This document shows, one piece after another, positions 45,061-55,020 of a stretch of 64,000 bases of DNA (its first letter is position 1; each line of letters begins with the position of its first letter). The stretch is from assembly GCF_009755665.1 (NCBI RefSeq), contig NZ_CP046622.1, positions 496,001 through 560,000 on the forward strand, read 5' to 3'. The DNA comes from Variovorax paradoxus. Lineage in GTDB: Bacteria > Pseudomonadota > Gammaproteobacteria > Burkholderiales > Burkholderiaceae_C. The position numbers and the translations under genes were made by a program. A model generated the notes under the pieces. It made no database searches. It was given only the letters and a program-made list of their open reading frames with translations, and was not told where the DNA came from.

Positions 45061-45780
45061 ATGACATCGCACTCCTACTCCAACACCACTCCTCTTCTGG
45101 ACCGCATCGGCCGCCTGGCCCGCCTTGGCATTGGCGCGCTGTGCCTGGCCGGCGCTGCCTCGGGCGCGCTGGCCGAGACGGCCGACCGCACCAAGCCGAT
45201 GAATATCGAGTCGGACGCCATGCGTTACGACGACCTCAAGCAGACCAGCGTGTTCACCGGCAACGTGCTGGTCACCAAGGGCACCATCATCATCCGCGGC
45301 GCGCGGATCGACGTGCGCCAGGACGCCGAGGGCTACCAGTACGGCGTGGTCACGGCGGCGCCCGGCAAGCGGGCCTATTACAAGCAGAAGCGCAACGCGC
45401 CCGACGAGTGGATCGAGGGCGAGTCGGAAGTCATCGAGTACGACAGCCGCGCCGACAACGTCAAGTTCATCCGCAATGCCGTCATGCGCCGCCTGATCGG
45501 CGCCACGCCCAACGACGAAAGCAGCGGCGCGCTCATCGTCTACGACCAGAGCAACGATACCTACACGGTCAACGGCTCCACCGTGCCGCCGAACGCCGGA
45601 GTGAATGCGCCGTCGGGCGGACGCGTCAGGACCATCCTCACGCCCAAGTCGGCCACCGCGCCCGGTGCTGCCGCGCCTGCCGCCGGTGCACAGCCCGCGC
45701 CCGCGGCGACCCAGCCGGCACCCGGTGCGGGCCTGCGCTCGACCACCACCCTGGGTAGCGAAGGGGAAGGGCGCAAGTGA
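45061..45780 (+). CDS. lptA: LPS transport protein LptA
   Basis: The 239-residue product has a signal peptide (about 1-40, ending ALAETADR) and an OstA-type beta-jellyroll (about 47-180; [35 protein letters not shown]). It bridges LptC and LptD across the periplasm, carrying lipopolysaccharide. A Pro/Ala tail follows (about 195-235). ATG 45061 is preferred over 45037. The lptB start overlaps its stop by 4 bp (GTGA). lptC, kdsC and kdsD, often upstream, are not here; the upstream gene is dsbA. Confidence 0.93.
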   Translation: MTSHSYSNTTPLLDRIGRLARLGIGALCLAGAASGALAETADRTKPMNIESDAMRYDDLKQTSVFTGNVLVTKGTIIIRGARIDVRQDAEGYQYGVVTAAPGKRAYYKQKRNAPDEWIEGESEVIEYDSRADNVKFIRNAVMRRLIGATPNDESSGALIVYDQSNDTYTVNGSTVPPNAGVNAPSGGRVRTILTPKSATAPGAAAPAAGAQPAPAATQPAPGAGLRSTTTLGSEGEGRK

Positions 45781-46571
45781 TCGAAACCGCCGGAACTCAG
45801 AACGCCGATGGCACGCCGGGCAGCCGCCTGGTGGTGCGCGGCCTGCAAAAAAGCTATGGCAGCCGCAAGGTCGTCAAGGATGTCTCGCTCGACGTGCAAA
45901 AGGGCGAGGTCGTGGGATTGCTCGGCCCCAACGGCGCGGGCAAGACCACTTCGTTCTACATGATCGTGGGCCTGGTGCGGGCCGACGCCGGCGAGATCAC
46001 CATCGACGGCGAGCCTATTGCGCACATGCCGATCCACCGCCGCGCCCGCATGGGCCTGAGCTACCTGCCGCAGGAAGCGTCGATCTTCCGCAAGCTCAGC
46101 GTCGAGGAAAACGTGCGCGCCGTGCTCGAGCTCCAGCGCGAGCCCGACGGCAACGGCAAGCCCGCGCCGCTGACCAAGCAGCGCATCGAAGAGCGCCTTT
46201 CCGCGCTTCTGGCCGACCTGCGGGTGGACCATCTTCGCGATTCCCCCGCGCTCGCGCTTTCGGGCGGCGAGCGGCGCCGCGTCGAAATTGCCCGCGCGCT
46301 GGCCACGCAGCCGCGCTTCATCCTGCTGGACGAGCCCTTTGCCGGCATCGACCCCATCGCGGTGATCGAAATCCAGCGGATCATCAGCTTTCTCAAGGAG
46401 CGCGGCATCGGCGTGCTCATTACCGACCACAACGTGCGTGAAACGCTGGGCATCTGCGATCACGCGTTCATCATCAGCGACGGGCATGTGCTGGCACAAG
46501 GCACACCCTCGGAGATCGTCGACAACGCCGAAGTACGCAGGGTGTACTTGGGCGAACACTTCCGGATGTAA
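45777..46571 (+). CDS. lptB: LPS export ABC transporter ATPase LptB
   Basis: The 264-residue cytoplasmic ATPase powers LptFG extraction of lipopolysaccharide. It has Walker [10 protein letters not shown], the Q-loop in [13 protein letters not shown], the signature [15 protein letters not shown], Walker [13 protein letters not shown] and the H-loop in [24 protein letters not shown] is typical of LptB. It starts at GTG 45777, overlapping lptA by 4 bp, and is followed 17 bp later by rpoN, the conserved lptA-lptB-rpoN order. Confidence 0.97.
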   Translation: MIETAGTQNADGTPGSRLVVRGLQKSYGSRKVVKDVSLDVQKGEVVGLLGPNGAGKTTSFYMIVGLVRADAGEITIDGEPIAHMPIHRRARMGLSYLPQEASIFRKLSVEENVRAVLELQREPDGNGKPAPLTKQRIEERLSALLADLRVDHLRDSPALALSGGERRRVEIARALATQPRFILLDEPFAGIDPIAVIEIQRIISFLKERGIGVLITDHNVRETLGICDHAFIISDGHVLAQGTPSEIVDNAEVRRVYLGEHFRM

Positions 46572-46588
46572 GGGAGGAGTCGGTCTCC

Positions 46589-48184
46589 ATGAAGCAAGGG
46601 CTGTCCCTTCGCGTCTCGCAGCACCTGGCGCTCACGCCCCAGCTGCAGCAGTCGATCCGGCTGCTTCAGCTCTCCACGCTCGAACTGAGCCAGGAAGTGG
46701 AGCAGATGCTCGACGAAAACCCGTTCCTCGAACGCACCGCGGAAGAAGCGGCGCGCGAGGAATTCGGGCTCGACGCCGTCGACACCCCCGCGCCGCGCGA
46801 TGAAGCGGCGGAGGCCGGCGAGGGCGAATTCGCCTCGCTGCCGGCCAGCAGCGCGACCACCTCTGCGTCCGAGACAGGCACCTCCACAAGCGACACCGAA
46901 ACCCCCGCCGCCGACATCGCCGAGCGCGAGCCCGACTGGGAAGGCGACGGCACCGTCGACATGGCGCCCGACGACAGCGAGTGGGGCGGCGATGCGCCGG
47001 CGCGGCAGAACAACCTTGGCGACGACGAGCGCGCCGACGCCACCGAGCTCGCGCGCAGCCAGGAGTCGCTGCAATCCTTTCTGCACCGGCAGGCGCTCAG
47101 CCTGCGCCTGAACGAGAACGACAGCGCCGCGCTGCGCTTCCTGATCGAGTCGCTCAACGATGACGGCTATCTTGAAGATTCGCTGCCTGCCCTGGCCTCG
47201 GGCCTTGCGGGCGACGACAATGACCAGTTCGACGAACTGGTCCACCACTTCCAGGTGGCACTCGGCCTGCTGCAGAGCCTGGAGCCCACCGGTGTCGGCG
47301 CGCGCGACCTGGGCGAATGCCTGAGCATCCAGCTGCGCGCGCTGGCCAGCAAGGACGAAACCGAAGAACAGGCGCTGGTCCGCAAGACCGCCATCGCCAT
47401 CTGCAAGCAACCGATGGAGCTGCTCGCGCGGCGCGACTTCAAGCGCTTGGCCACGCTCACCCGCACCAACGAAGACCTGGTGCGCTCGGCGCTGCAGATC
47501 ATTTCGCGCCTGGAGCCCAAGCCGGGGCGCCGCTTTGTCGACGTCGAGCGCAACATCGTGATCCCCGACGTCATCGTCACCAAGATCGGCCGCGGCACCA
47601 ACGTCAAGTTCCGCGTCATGCTCAACCCCGAGGTGATGCCGCGCCTGCGCGTGCACGACATCTACGCCGGCGCGCTCAAGTCGCACAAGGGCGAAGGCAG
47701 CCAGGCGCTGTCGCAGCGGCTGCAGGAGGCGCGCTGGTTCATCAAGAACATCCAGCAGCGCTTCGACACCATCCTGCGCGTGAGCAACGCCATCGTCGAG
47801 CGGCAGAAGAGCTACTTCGTGCACGGCGAGCTTGCCATGCGCCCGCTGGTGCTGCGCGAGATTGCCGACGAGCTCGGCCTGCACGAATCGACCATCTCGC
47901 GCGTGACCACGGCCAAGTACATGGCTACGCCGTTCGGCACGGTCGAGCTCAAGTACTTCTTCGGCTCGGCGCTCGGCACCGAGACCGGCGGCAATGCGTC
48001 GAGCACCGCCGTGCGCGCGCTGATCAAGCAGTTCGTGAGCTCCGAGAGCATCAAGAAGCCGCTGTCGGACAGCCAGATTTCCGAAATGCTGAAAGAGCAG
48101 GGCATCGAATGCGCACGCCGCACCGTGGCCAAGTACCGCGAAGCGTTGCGCATCGCGCCGGCCAACCTGCGCAAGGCCTTGTAG
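46589..48184 (+). CDS. rpoN: RNA polymerase sigma-54 factor
   Basis: The 531-residue product has region I at the N-terminus (MKQGLSLRVSQHLALTPQLQ, Gln/Leu-rich), an acidic region II (about 55-160), the core-binding domain, a helix-turn-helix near 420-440, and the RpoN box ARRTVAKYREALRI near the C-terminus, which reads the -24 element. It needs enhancer-binding ATPases for activation. GGAGG lies just upstream. hpf and ptsN, often downstream, are replaced by the leftward lysE-type gene. Confidence 0.97.
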   Translation: MKQGLSLRVSQHLALTPQLQQSIRLLQLSTLELSQEVEQMLDENPFLERTAEEAAREEFGLDAVDTPAPRDEAAEAGEGEFASLPASSATTSASETGTSTSDTETPAADIAEREPDWEGDGTVDMAPDDSEWGGDAPARQNNLGDDERADATELARSQESLQSFLHRQALSLRLNENDSAALRFLIESLNDDGYLEDSLPALASGLAGDDNDQFDELVHHFQVALGLLQSLEPTGVGARDLGECLSIQLRALASKDETEEQALVRKTAIAICKQPMELLARRDFKRLATLTRTNEDLVRSALQIISRLEPKPGRRFVDVERNIVIPDVIVTKIGRGTNVKFRVMLNPEVMPRLRVHDIYAGALKSHKGEGSQALSQRLQEARWFIKNIQQRFDTILRVSNAIVERQKSYFVHGELAMRPLVLREIADELGLHESTISRVTTAKYMATPFGTVELKYFFGSALGTETGGNASSTAVRALIKQFVSSESIKKPLSDSQISEMLKEQGIECARRTVAKYREALRIAPANLRKAL

Positions 48185-48211
48185 GCCGACGCTTGCAGGA
48201 CGGAGGGCCGC

Positions 48212-48853
48212 TCAGCCGCCCCGCACGCCGGACAGCAGCTTGACGCCCAGCAGCACCATCACACCGCCCGCCGCGCGGTCGATCCAGGCCTTGTAGCGCA
48301 GGTAGGCCGAGCGCGGCGCCGCCGACGAGAGCGCCAGCGCGACGATCGAATACCAGCCAGTCTCGATGCAGAAGATCACGGCCGGCACCGCGAGCGCCAG
48401 CCCCAGCGGCACTTCGCGCGGCAGAAATGCCGCGAAGATGCTGGCGTAGACCACGGCGGTCTTCGGGTTGCTGACCTGCGTGCCCATGCCGAGCAGAAAC
48501 GCGCGCCATCCGTTGCCCCGATCGCCAGGCGAACCCTCTTCATGCGAAACGGCCAGCGGCTCGCGTGCGCCGCGCCAGATGCGGATGCCCAGGTACACGA
48601 GGTAGGCCCCGCCGAGCAGCTTTACCCCCAGGTAGAGCGCGGGAACCGCGAGGAAAGCCGCCTGCAGGCCCACGAGCGCGGCGATGGCGAACACGATGCC
48701 TCCGGCGCCCATGCCGAGCGCCGCGGCCAACCCGTCACCGCGCGACGCCGACACGGCGGTGCGCGCGACCATGACGAAGCTCGGGCCGGGGCTCATGGCT
48801 CCGACGATCATCGCGCCCGCAATGCCCAGGAGGGGAACCGTGATGTCGTTCAT
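48212..48853 (-). CDS. LysE/RhtB family amino-acid exporter
   Basis: The 213-residue product has about six membrane helices, starting LLGIAGAMIVGAMSPGPSFVMV (written here to 20 as GIAGAMIVGAMSPGPSFVMV), where GxxSPGP is the family signature. LGVKLLGGAYLVYLGIRIWRGA and QVSNPKTAVVYASIFAAFLP are also characteristic. These proteins export amino acids or related metabolites. It ends convergently with rpoN (27 bp apart). The substrate is unknown. Confidence 0.9.
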   Translation of the reverse strand: MNDITVPLLGIAGAMIVGAMSPGPSFVMVARTAVSASRGDGLAAALGMGAGGIVFAIAALVGLQAAFLAVPALYLGVKLLGGAYLVYLGIRIWRGAREPLAVSHEEGSPGDRGNGWRAFLLGMGTQVSNPKTAVVYASIFAAFLPREVPLGLALAVPAVIFCIETGWYSIVALALSSAAPRSAYLRYKAWIDRAAGGVMVLLGVKLLSGVRGG

Positions 48854-48937
48854 GATTTCGGTGGCTGTACGTTGATTCGGGCCACTATATAGAGAAGCGC
48901 CGCGAGGGCGGCGACAATGGCATTCCCCCTGCAGCCG

Positions 48938-48961
48938 ATGACGATGGCGAACCCCTTGTGA
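48938..48961 (+). promoter_or_regulatory. Possible leader minicistron coupled to the methyltransferase start
   Basis: A 7-codon frame (MTMANPL, ATG 48938, TGA 48959-48961) overlaps the GTG start of the next gene (48958) by GTGA. That gene has no Shine-Dalgarno of its own, so the minicistron could deliver ribosomes by coupling. A -10-like GACAAT at 48912-48917 would give a very short leader. No start other than ATG 48938/48944 is needed for this; it remains a suggestion. Confidence 0.3.
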
Positions 48962-50208
48962 ACGATCTTTCCCTTTTCCTGCCTTGCGCCGCCGGCGTCG
49001 AGGAACTCCTGGCGCAGGAAGTCCATGCGCTCACCGGCCGCGTGGGGCAAGACCTGCTCACGCTGCGCGGCGGGGTGCGGGTGCGCGCCGAGTGGCGCGA
49101 CATGCTCAAGCTCAACCTGCACAGCCGTCTGGCCCAGCGGGTGCTGGTCGAACTCGCTCACGCGCCTTACCGCAGCGAAAACGACCTGTACGCCATCGCG
49201 AGCGGCGTGGCCTGGGAGATCTGGTTCACGCCCAAGCAGAGCTTCAAGATCGAGACCACGGCCCAGCACAGCCCGCTGCAGAGCCTGAACTTTGCCACGT
49301 TGCGCATCAAGGACGCCATTGCCGACCGCTTCCGCGCCAAGGCAAACGGCGTGCGCCCGAGCATCGAAACGCAGTGGCCCGACTGCCGCGTGTTCGCGCA
49401 CCTGACCACCGACCACTGCACGCTCTACATCGACACCTCGGGCGAGCCGCTCTTCAAGCGCGGCTGGCGGCAGGACAAGGGCGATGCGCCGCTGAAGGAA
49501 ACCCTGGCCGCCGCCATGCTGGCCGCCAGCGGCTGGTGGAACCCCGAGACCGGCGCGGTGGCCGGCGAGCCGCTGTACGACCCATGCTGCGGCAGCGGCA
49601 CCATTGCCATCGAGGCAGCGCAAATTGCGCGCGGCATCCCCGCCGGCTGGCTGCGGCGCTTCGGCTTCGAGAAGCTGCTGCCGTTCCAGCCGCACGTGTG
49701 GGACGCGATCAGGAAAGAAGCCGAATCGGCGGCCACCCCCAAGGAAGTCGCCATCTTCGGCTCCGACGTTTCGCACCGCATGGTCGACTTTGCCGAGCGC
49801 AACGCAGAGCGCGCAGGTGTTGCCGATGCCATCGAGTTCCGCGGCGGCGACGCGCTGCAGCGCATGCCGCCGGCCGAGGGCGGCGTGATCATGCTCAACC
49901 CGCCTTACGGCGAGCGGATCGAGGTGGGCGGCGTCGCGCGCTTCGGCGCCCGTGAGGCCGCGCAAACCTCCGGCCAGCGCGAGGGAGACGAGGGCGGCCA
50001 AGGCGGCGATGGCGGCGAGTTCTTTCCGCAGCTCGCCACGCACTGGAAGAAAAATTACGCCGGCTGGACCGCCTGGGTGCTTACGCCCGACCTGAAGCTG
50101 CCCAAGCAGATGCGGCTCAAGGAATCTCGCCGCGTGCCGATGTGGAACGGGCCCATCGAGTGCCGGCTGTTCCGCTTCGACATGGTGGCCGGCTCGGCCC
50201 GGAAGTAG
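48958..50208 (+). CDS. THUMP-domain class I rRNA methyltransferase (RlmL-type)
   Basis: The 416-residue product has a THUMP-like N-terminal RNA-binding part (about 1-165) and a Rossmann methyltransferase (about 190-410) with DPCCGSGTIAIEAAQIARG and the catalytic NPPYGER, the N6/N2-amine methylating signature. It resembles the N-terminal half of RlmL and the YpsC family, which methylate 23S rRNA G2445. An acidic Gly-rich insertion (about 325-350, EGDEGGQGGDGGEFF) interrupts the domain. The GTG start is forced by stop context and is probably coupled to a minicistron. Confidence 0.88.
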   Translation: MNDLSLFLPCAAGVEELLAQEVHALTGRVGQDLLTLRGGVRVRAEWRDMLKLNLHSRLAQRVLVELAHAPYRSENDLYAIASGVAWEIWFTPKQSFKIETTAQHSPLQSLNFATLRIKDAIADRFRAKANGVRPSIETQWPDCRVFAHLTTDHCTLYIDTSGEPLFKRGWRQDKGDAPLKETLAAAMLAASGWWNPETGAVAGEPLYDPCCGSGTIAIEAAQIARGIPAGWLRRFGFEKLLPFQPHVWDAIRKEAESAATPKEVAIFGSDVSHRMVDFAERNAERAGVADAIEFRGGDALQRMPPAEGGVIMLNPPYGERIEVGGVARFGAREAAQTSGQREGDEGGQGGDGGEFFPQLATHWKKNYAGWTAWVLTPDLKLPKQMRLKESRRVPMWNGPIECRLFRFDMVAGSARK

Positions 50209-50227
50209 CCGTGGCCGGTTTGGCGGG

Positions 50228-50650
50228 CTACTTGGCCGCGCCCACGCCGCACGCGGCGTTCACCGTCCGCACGGCCAGGTCGCCCGGCAGGCCGGCAAAA
50301 TTCATCGGGCGGACGTCGGTTTCATCGAACTCGCGCACCGACAGCGGCGGCCCGACGAAGTTCGGCTGTTCGAAATAGGTGGCGCTCACGTATCGCGCCT
50401 TGCGCGCCTGGCAATCCACGCTCGCCTTCGCCGCGACGGACCGGAACTTGAGTCCGTCGTCGCCGGTGCGGGGCTCGGCCAGGCTGATCCGCACCGCCAC
50501 CAGCCGCTTGCTGCCTTCCACCACCACGCTGGTCGGATCGACCTGCACATAGGTGTTGCCCGCTTCGCCGGCCGAACCGGTCAGCGTGAGCCATTCCGCA
50601 TGGGCAAGCGGTCCGGCAAAAAGGGCGAGCAGCAGGGAAAGTCGTTTCAT
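50228..50650 (-). CDS. Surface-adhesin protein E family protein
   Basis: The 140-residue product has a signal peptide (MKRLSLLLALFAGPLAHAEW, cleaved near 19) and an adhesin-E-like domain with YVQVDPTSVVVEGSKRLVAV and CQARKARYVSATYFE. Two Cys (in VDCQA and NAACG) can form a disulphide. Haemophilus protein E binds host matrix, but the many environmental relatives are uncharacterised. ATG 50650 or the preceding Met (50653) may be the start. Confidence 0.8.
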   Translation of the reverse strand: MKRLSLLLALFAGPLAHAEWLTLTGSAGEAGNTYVQVDPTSVVVEGSKRLVAVRISLAEPRTGDDGLKFRSVAAKASVDCQARKARYVSATYFEQPNFVGPPLSVREFDETDVRPMNFAGLPGDLAVRTVNAACGVGAAK

Positions 50651-50700
50651 CATCGAAAAGCTGGAAAGCGCCGCGCACGGCCCGGGCAGCAGCATTGTGA

Positions 50701-51216
50701 ATGGACGGCGCGGTTTGCGCTTGCGGCGGCGCATGGTGCAACATCGGGGTTATTCCAAACGCACACATTTCCATTTCTCCAGAAGCGGCAAACGCCGCGC
50801 CCGGCGCCTTCGTGGTGATCGACACCAACATCGCGCTCGACCTGCTGGTGTTCGACAACCCCGACTGCCTGCCGCTGGCCGCCGCCCTTGCCGCCAGCGA
50901 GCTGCGCTGGCTGGCCACCGCCTCCATGCGTAGCGAGCTCGAGCGGGTGCTCGGCTATCCCCTCATCGCGGCCCGCCTGGCGCGCAGCAACCTCGCGCCG
51001 CAAAGCGTTCTGGCTGCATTCGACGCCCACGTGCAGCTGGTTGCCGAAACACCGCCGCGCGCGCCCTGCGTCTGCAAGGACCCGGACGACCAGGTCTTCA
51101 TCGACCTGGCGGTCGCCCGGCGCGCACGGCTGCTCAGCAAGGATCAGGCCGTGCTGACGATGCGCAAGCGGCTCGCCGCGCAAGGCGTGGTGGTGCAGGC
51201 GGTGCTGGCGCTCTAG
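50701..51216 (+). CDS. PIN-domain protein without a neighbouring antitoxin
   Basis: The 171-residue product has a PIN nuclease fold: VVIDTNIALDLLVF (first Asp), ATASMRSELERVLGYPL (Glu) and KDPDDQVFIDLAVARRARLL (Asp pair), then LLSKDQAVLTM. Residues 1-36 are poorly conserved, and the true start may be downstream. It is annotated in relatives as a putative toxin-antitoxin PIN component, but there is no small antitoxin gene beside it: the left neighbour is a divergent adhesin-E gene 50 bp away and the right is convergent. It may be a solitary RNase. Confidence 0.75.
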   Translation: MDGAVCACGGAWCNIGVIPNAHISISPEAANAAPGAFVVIDTNIALDLLVFDNPDCLPLAAALAASELRWLATASMRSELERVLGYPLIAARLARSNLAPQSVLAAFDAHVQLVAETPPRAPCVCKDPDDQVFIDLAVARRARLLSKDQAVLTMRKRLAAQGVVVQAVLAL

Positions 51217-51220
51217 CCGG

Positions 51221-52144
51221 CTACGGCCGGCGGCCGGTGGAAGCCGCCCCGGCGCCGTGCCAGCGACCCAGGAGCCGTGCCACGGCGCGCACGCGCTGCG
51301 TGTCGCGGCCCCAGCGGCGGCTGGCGGGCAGGCGCTGCGCCCATTTCATGCGCCGGGCAGCCTCGGCGATGCGGGCGCGAACCTCGCCGCTTACCTCGGC
51401 CAGCGCGGCATGCCAGTGCACGCCCGCAGCTTCGGGCGCAGCGGCTTCGAGCATCATGGCCGTGGAGTGCAGGTAGCTCAGCCAGTCGCGCGCCTGGCAC
51501 TCGGCCAGCGTCATGACTTCGGAAGGGTCGTCCTCGAAGTCGATGTAGCCGATGACCCCGTCGGGGCATTGCACCAGGTTGCGGTCGAAAGCCTGGCTCA
51601 GATGCTGGCCATGCACATGCACCCTGGCAATGGCGGCCAGGCCCTCGCGCCACACGGCCAGCAGCGCGGCCGGCCCGGCTGCGGCGGCCTGGTCGAGCTT
51701 TTCCTGCAGCACCACGGTGTTGCGGCCGCTTTCGCCCAGGTCGGAAATCAGCAGGCCGTCCGGCTGCTGGGCCAGCACCGCGGGTACGCGCAGGCCCGCC
51801 GCCGCCAACTGCCGCAGGCGCCGGGCCTCGGTGGCAATGGCCGCCTCGCCGCCCGGATTGGGCACCGGCTTGATGATGTCCAGCCGCGCCATGCGCGCGA
51901 CCGCCGCCATCACGCGGTAGCCCCACTTGCCGTGGCGCGGGCCGGCCTTCTTGAGCCACACGCGCTCGCTGCCCAGCCGATGGCTGGCCACGTTCTTCTG
52001 CTGCTTGGGCAAGGCGGCGCGCAGGAACTCGGCGTAGTCGCCCGGCCCCGGCACAAAAGCCTGGGCATCCAGCGGCGCCGGCGCCGAGGCCGCACCCTTG
52101 GCACTCTGCAGCCGCGCCGACCCACCGCGTCGCAAGGGGTTCAT
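51221..52144 (-). CDS. Protein-kinase-like (Bud32/InaA-like) protein
   Basis: The 307-residue product has a kinase-like fold with LGSERVWLKKAGPRHGKWGYR, whose WLKK resembles a VAVK ATP-binding lysine, and a C-lobe with VHVHGQHLSQAFDRNLV and GYIDFEDDPSEVM, the DFG-like IDFED. The loop reads HGQH instead of HGD, so the catalytic Asp may be missing or displaced to the FDRN. Relatives are named serine/threonine or lipopolysaccharide kinases, without proof. It overlaps the FMN-glutamate-synthase-like gene stop by 4 bp (ATGA), so the two are coupled. Confidence 0.7.
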   Translation of the reverse strand: MNPLRRGGSARLQSAKGAASAPAPLDAQAFVPGPGDYAEFLRAALPKQQKNVASHRLGSERVWLKKAGPRHGKWGYRVMAAVARMARLDIIKPVPNPGGEAAIATEARRLRQLAAAGLRVPAVLAQQPDGLLISDLGESGRNTVVLQEKLDQAAAAGPAALLAVWREGLAAIARVHVHGQHLSQAFDRNLVQCPDGVIGYIDFEDDPSEVMTLAECQARDWLSYLHSTAMMLEAAAPEAAGVHWHAALAEVSGEVRARIAEAARRMKWAQRLPASRRWGRDTQRVRAVARLLGRWHGAGAASTGRRP

Positions 52145-53838
52145 GCGGCGAGCGCGAGACTCGACACCAGGCCGTGCGGCCCCTGTGTCACGGGCTGGAA
52201 GCTCTCGGCACTGGCCAGCGGCCAGTAGGTTCGGAACACGTTGTGCTGCTTGTCGAGCGGTCCCAGAAGGGCGCCCGGCTGCACCTGCATCACCAGGTTG
52301 CTCAAGAGGCGCACCTCGGTGTCGGAAATGCGCCGCACGATGTGGTGCGCGGTGATCTGCTGCGGATGGTCCAGGCCCGCGGCCTGCACCAGCTCCTGCA
52401 GCGCATGCAGGGTGCTGCGGTGGAAGTTGCGAACCCGCTCGGCCTTGGTGGGCACCACCAGCGCCTGCTGGCGCACCGGGTCTTGCGTGGTCACGCCGGT
52501 GGGGCAGTGGCCGGTGTGGCAGCTTTGCGCCTGGATGCAGCCCAGCGCCATCATGAAGCCGCGCGCCGCGTTGCACCAGTCGGCGCCCAGCGCCATCATG
52601 CGCGCCACGTCGAAGGCCGTGATCACCTTGCCGGCGCAGCCCAATTTGATGCGGTGGCGCAGGTTCACGCCGATGAGCGTGTTGTGCACCAGCAGCAGGC
52701 CCTCCTGCAGCGGCGCGCCCACGTGGTCGCTGAACTCGACCGGCGCGGCGCCGGTGCCGCCCTCGGCGCCGTCCACCACGATGAAGTCGGGCGTGATGCC
52801 CGTCGCCTGCATGGCCTTGACGATGGCGAACCATTCCCACGGATGGCCCAGGCAGAACTTGAAGCCCGTGGGCTTGCCGCCCGAAAGCTCGCGCAGCCTG
52901 GCGATGAAATGCATCATCTCGATGGGCGTGCCGAACGCGCTGTGGGACGAGGGCGAGATGCAGTCCACGCCCACCCGCACACCGCGCGCGGCCGCGATCT
53001 CGGGCGTGACCTTGGGGGCGGGAAGCACGCCGCCGTGCCCGGGCTTGGCGCCCTGGCTCAGCTTGATCTCGATCATCTTCACCTGCGGATCGCGCGCGTT
53101 GGCGCTGAAGCGCTCGGCATTGAAGGTGCCGTCGTCGTTGCGGCAGCCGAAGTAGCCCGAGCCGATTTCCCAGATCAGGTCGCCGCCATGCACGCGGTGG
53201 TGCTGCGAAATGGAGCCCTCGCCGGTGTCATGCGCAAAGCCGCCCATCTTGGCGCCCTGGTTGAGCGCAAGGATCGCATTGGCCGACAGCGCGCCAAAGC
53301 TCATCGCGGAAATATTGAATACGCTGGCGCTGTAAGGCTGAGTGCAGACCTGGGCTGGGTTGGCCTCCGTCGGCTGCGGCGTGCCGCCGATCACGATGCG
53401 GAAGTCGTGGTTGTCGAGCTTGGTCGGCTGCATCGAGTGGTTGATCCACTCGTAGCCTGCAATGGTCACGTTCAGCTGGGTGCCGAAGGGCCGGTTGTCG
53501 GGGTCGCCCTTGGCGCGCTGGTACACCAGCGAGCGCTGGGCGCGCGAGAACGGCGCGGCCTCGGAGTCGCTCTCGATGAAGTACTGCCGCATTTCCGGCC
53601 GGATGAATTCGAGCAGAAAACGCAAATGGCCGATGACCGGGTAGTTGCGCAGGATGGCGTGGCGCGTTTGCCGCAAGTCGTGCACGCCGGTGGCGCTGAG
53701 CGCCCCGAAAACCACCAGCGCCACCCAGGCGAACCACAGGTGCGGGGACACCAGCACGGCGGCCAGGCTGGCGGCAAGGCCCGCCACGCACAGGGCAAAG
53801 GCGCTGTAACGCGTCGGAAACGGAATAATCGTGGACAT
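52141..53838 (-). CDS. FMN-binding glutamate-synthase-domain membrane protein
   Basis: The 565-residue product has two N-terminal membrane helices (about 12-45) and a glutamate-synthase central/FMN TIM barrel (about 110-540). Landmarks are [20 protein letters not shown] (about 174-193), [47 protein letters not shown], and [15 protein letters not shown] (about 459-476), cysteines that in GOGAT hold an Fe-S cluster. It lacks the glutaminase domain, so the nitrogen donor is unclear. The kinase-like gene starts within its stop. Confidence 0.9.
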   Translation of the reverse strand: MSTIIPFPTRYSAFALCVAGLAASLAAVLVSPHLWFAWVALVVFGALSATGVHDLRQTRHAILRNYPVIGHLRFLLEFIRPEMRQYFIESDSEAAPFSRAQRSLVYQRAKGDPDNRPFGTQLNVTIAGYEWINHSMQPTKLDNHDFRIVIGGTPQPTEANPAQVCTQPYSASVFNISAMSFGALSANAILALNQGAKMGGFAHDTGEGSISQHHRVHGGDLIWEIGSGYFGCRNDDGTFNAERFSANARDPQVKMIEIKLSQGAKPGHGGVLPAPKVTPEIAAARGVRVGVDCISPSSHSAFGTPIEMMHFIARLRELSGGKPTGFKFCLGHPWEWFAIVKAMQATGITPDFIVVDGAEGGTGAAPVEFSDHVGAPLQEGLLLVHNTLIGVNLRHRIKLGCAGKVITAFDVARMMALGADWCNAARGFMMALGCIQAQSCHTGHCPTGVTTQDPVRQQALVVPTKAERVRNFHRSTLHALQELVQAAGLDHPQQITAHHIVRRISDTEVRLLSNLVMQVQPGALLGPLDKQHNVFRTYWPLASAESFQPVTQGPHGLVSSLALAA

Positions 53839-53894
53839 GGGGTGAAATGACTGCCGGAGCCTGCTGCATCATAGAGGGCTGCCCCGAACTTGCC

Positions 53895-54677
<783 letters not shown>

Positions 54678-54702
54678 CCCAGGCAGCCGCCGCACGCCGC
54701 AT

Positions 54703-55020
54703 TCAGATCTTGAACGCGCGCTGGACGTCCGCCCGCACCAGGTCCGCGTATTCGCGGTGCTTGCGGATGTACCCCGCAATGAACTGGCACACCGGAATCA
54801 CGTGCAGGCCCTTGGCGCGCGCCTCGTCGAGCACATGCCGCGCAATGCCCGAACCCACGCCCTTGCCTTCGTGCTCGGGCAGCACCTCGGTGTGGGTGAA
54901 CATGATGGCGTCGGTCAGCAGGTTGTATTCGGCGTAGGCCGCAAGCTGGCCCTCGAGCGCGGCTTCGTAGCGGTGCTGGGCTTCGTTGTTGGTGATGGCG
55001 AGATTGTTGCTGTTGCTCAT
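54703..55020 (-). CDS. GNAT-family N-acetyltransferase, short YidJ/YjdJ type
   Basis: The 105-residue product is a minimal GNAT of the kind that has LSYAEYN-like YAEYNLLTDAIMFTHTEVLP, the acetyl-CoA loop HEGKGVGSGIARHVLDEARA, and VCQFIAGYIRKHREYADLV. Its substrate is unknown; the human/plant relatives (NATD1-type) are likewise poorly known. It overlaps the upstream NTF2-like gene by 4 bp, so the two form an operon. Confidence 0.88.
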   Translation of the reverse strand: MSNSNNLAITNNEAQHRYEAALEGQLAAYAEYNLLTDAIMFTHTEVLPEHEGKGVGSGIARHVLDEARAKGLHVIPVCQFIAGYIRKHREYADLVRADVQRAFKI

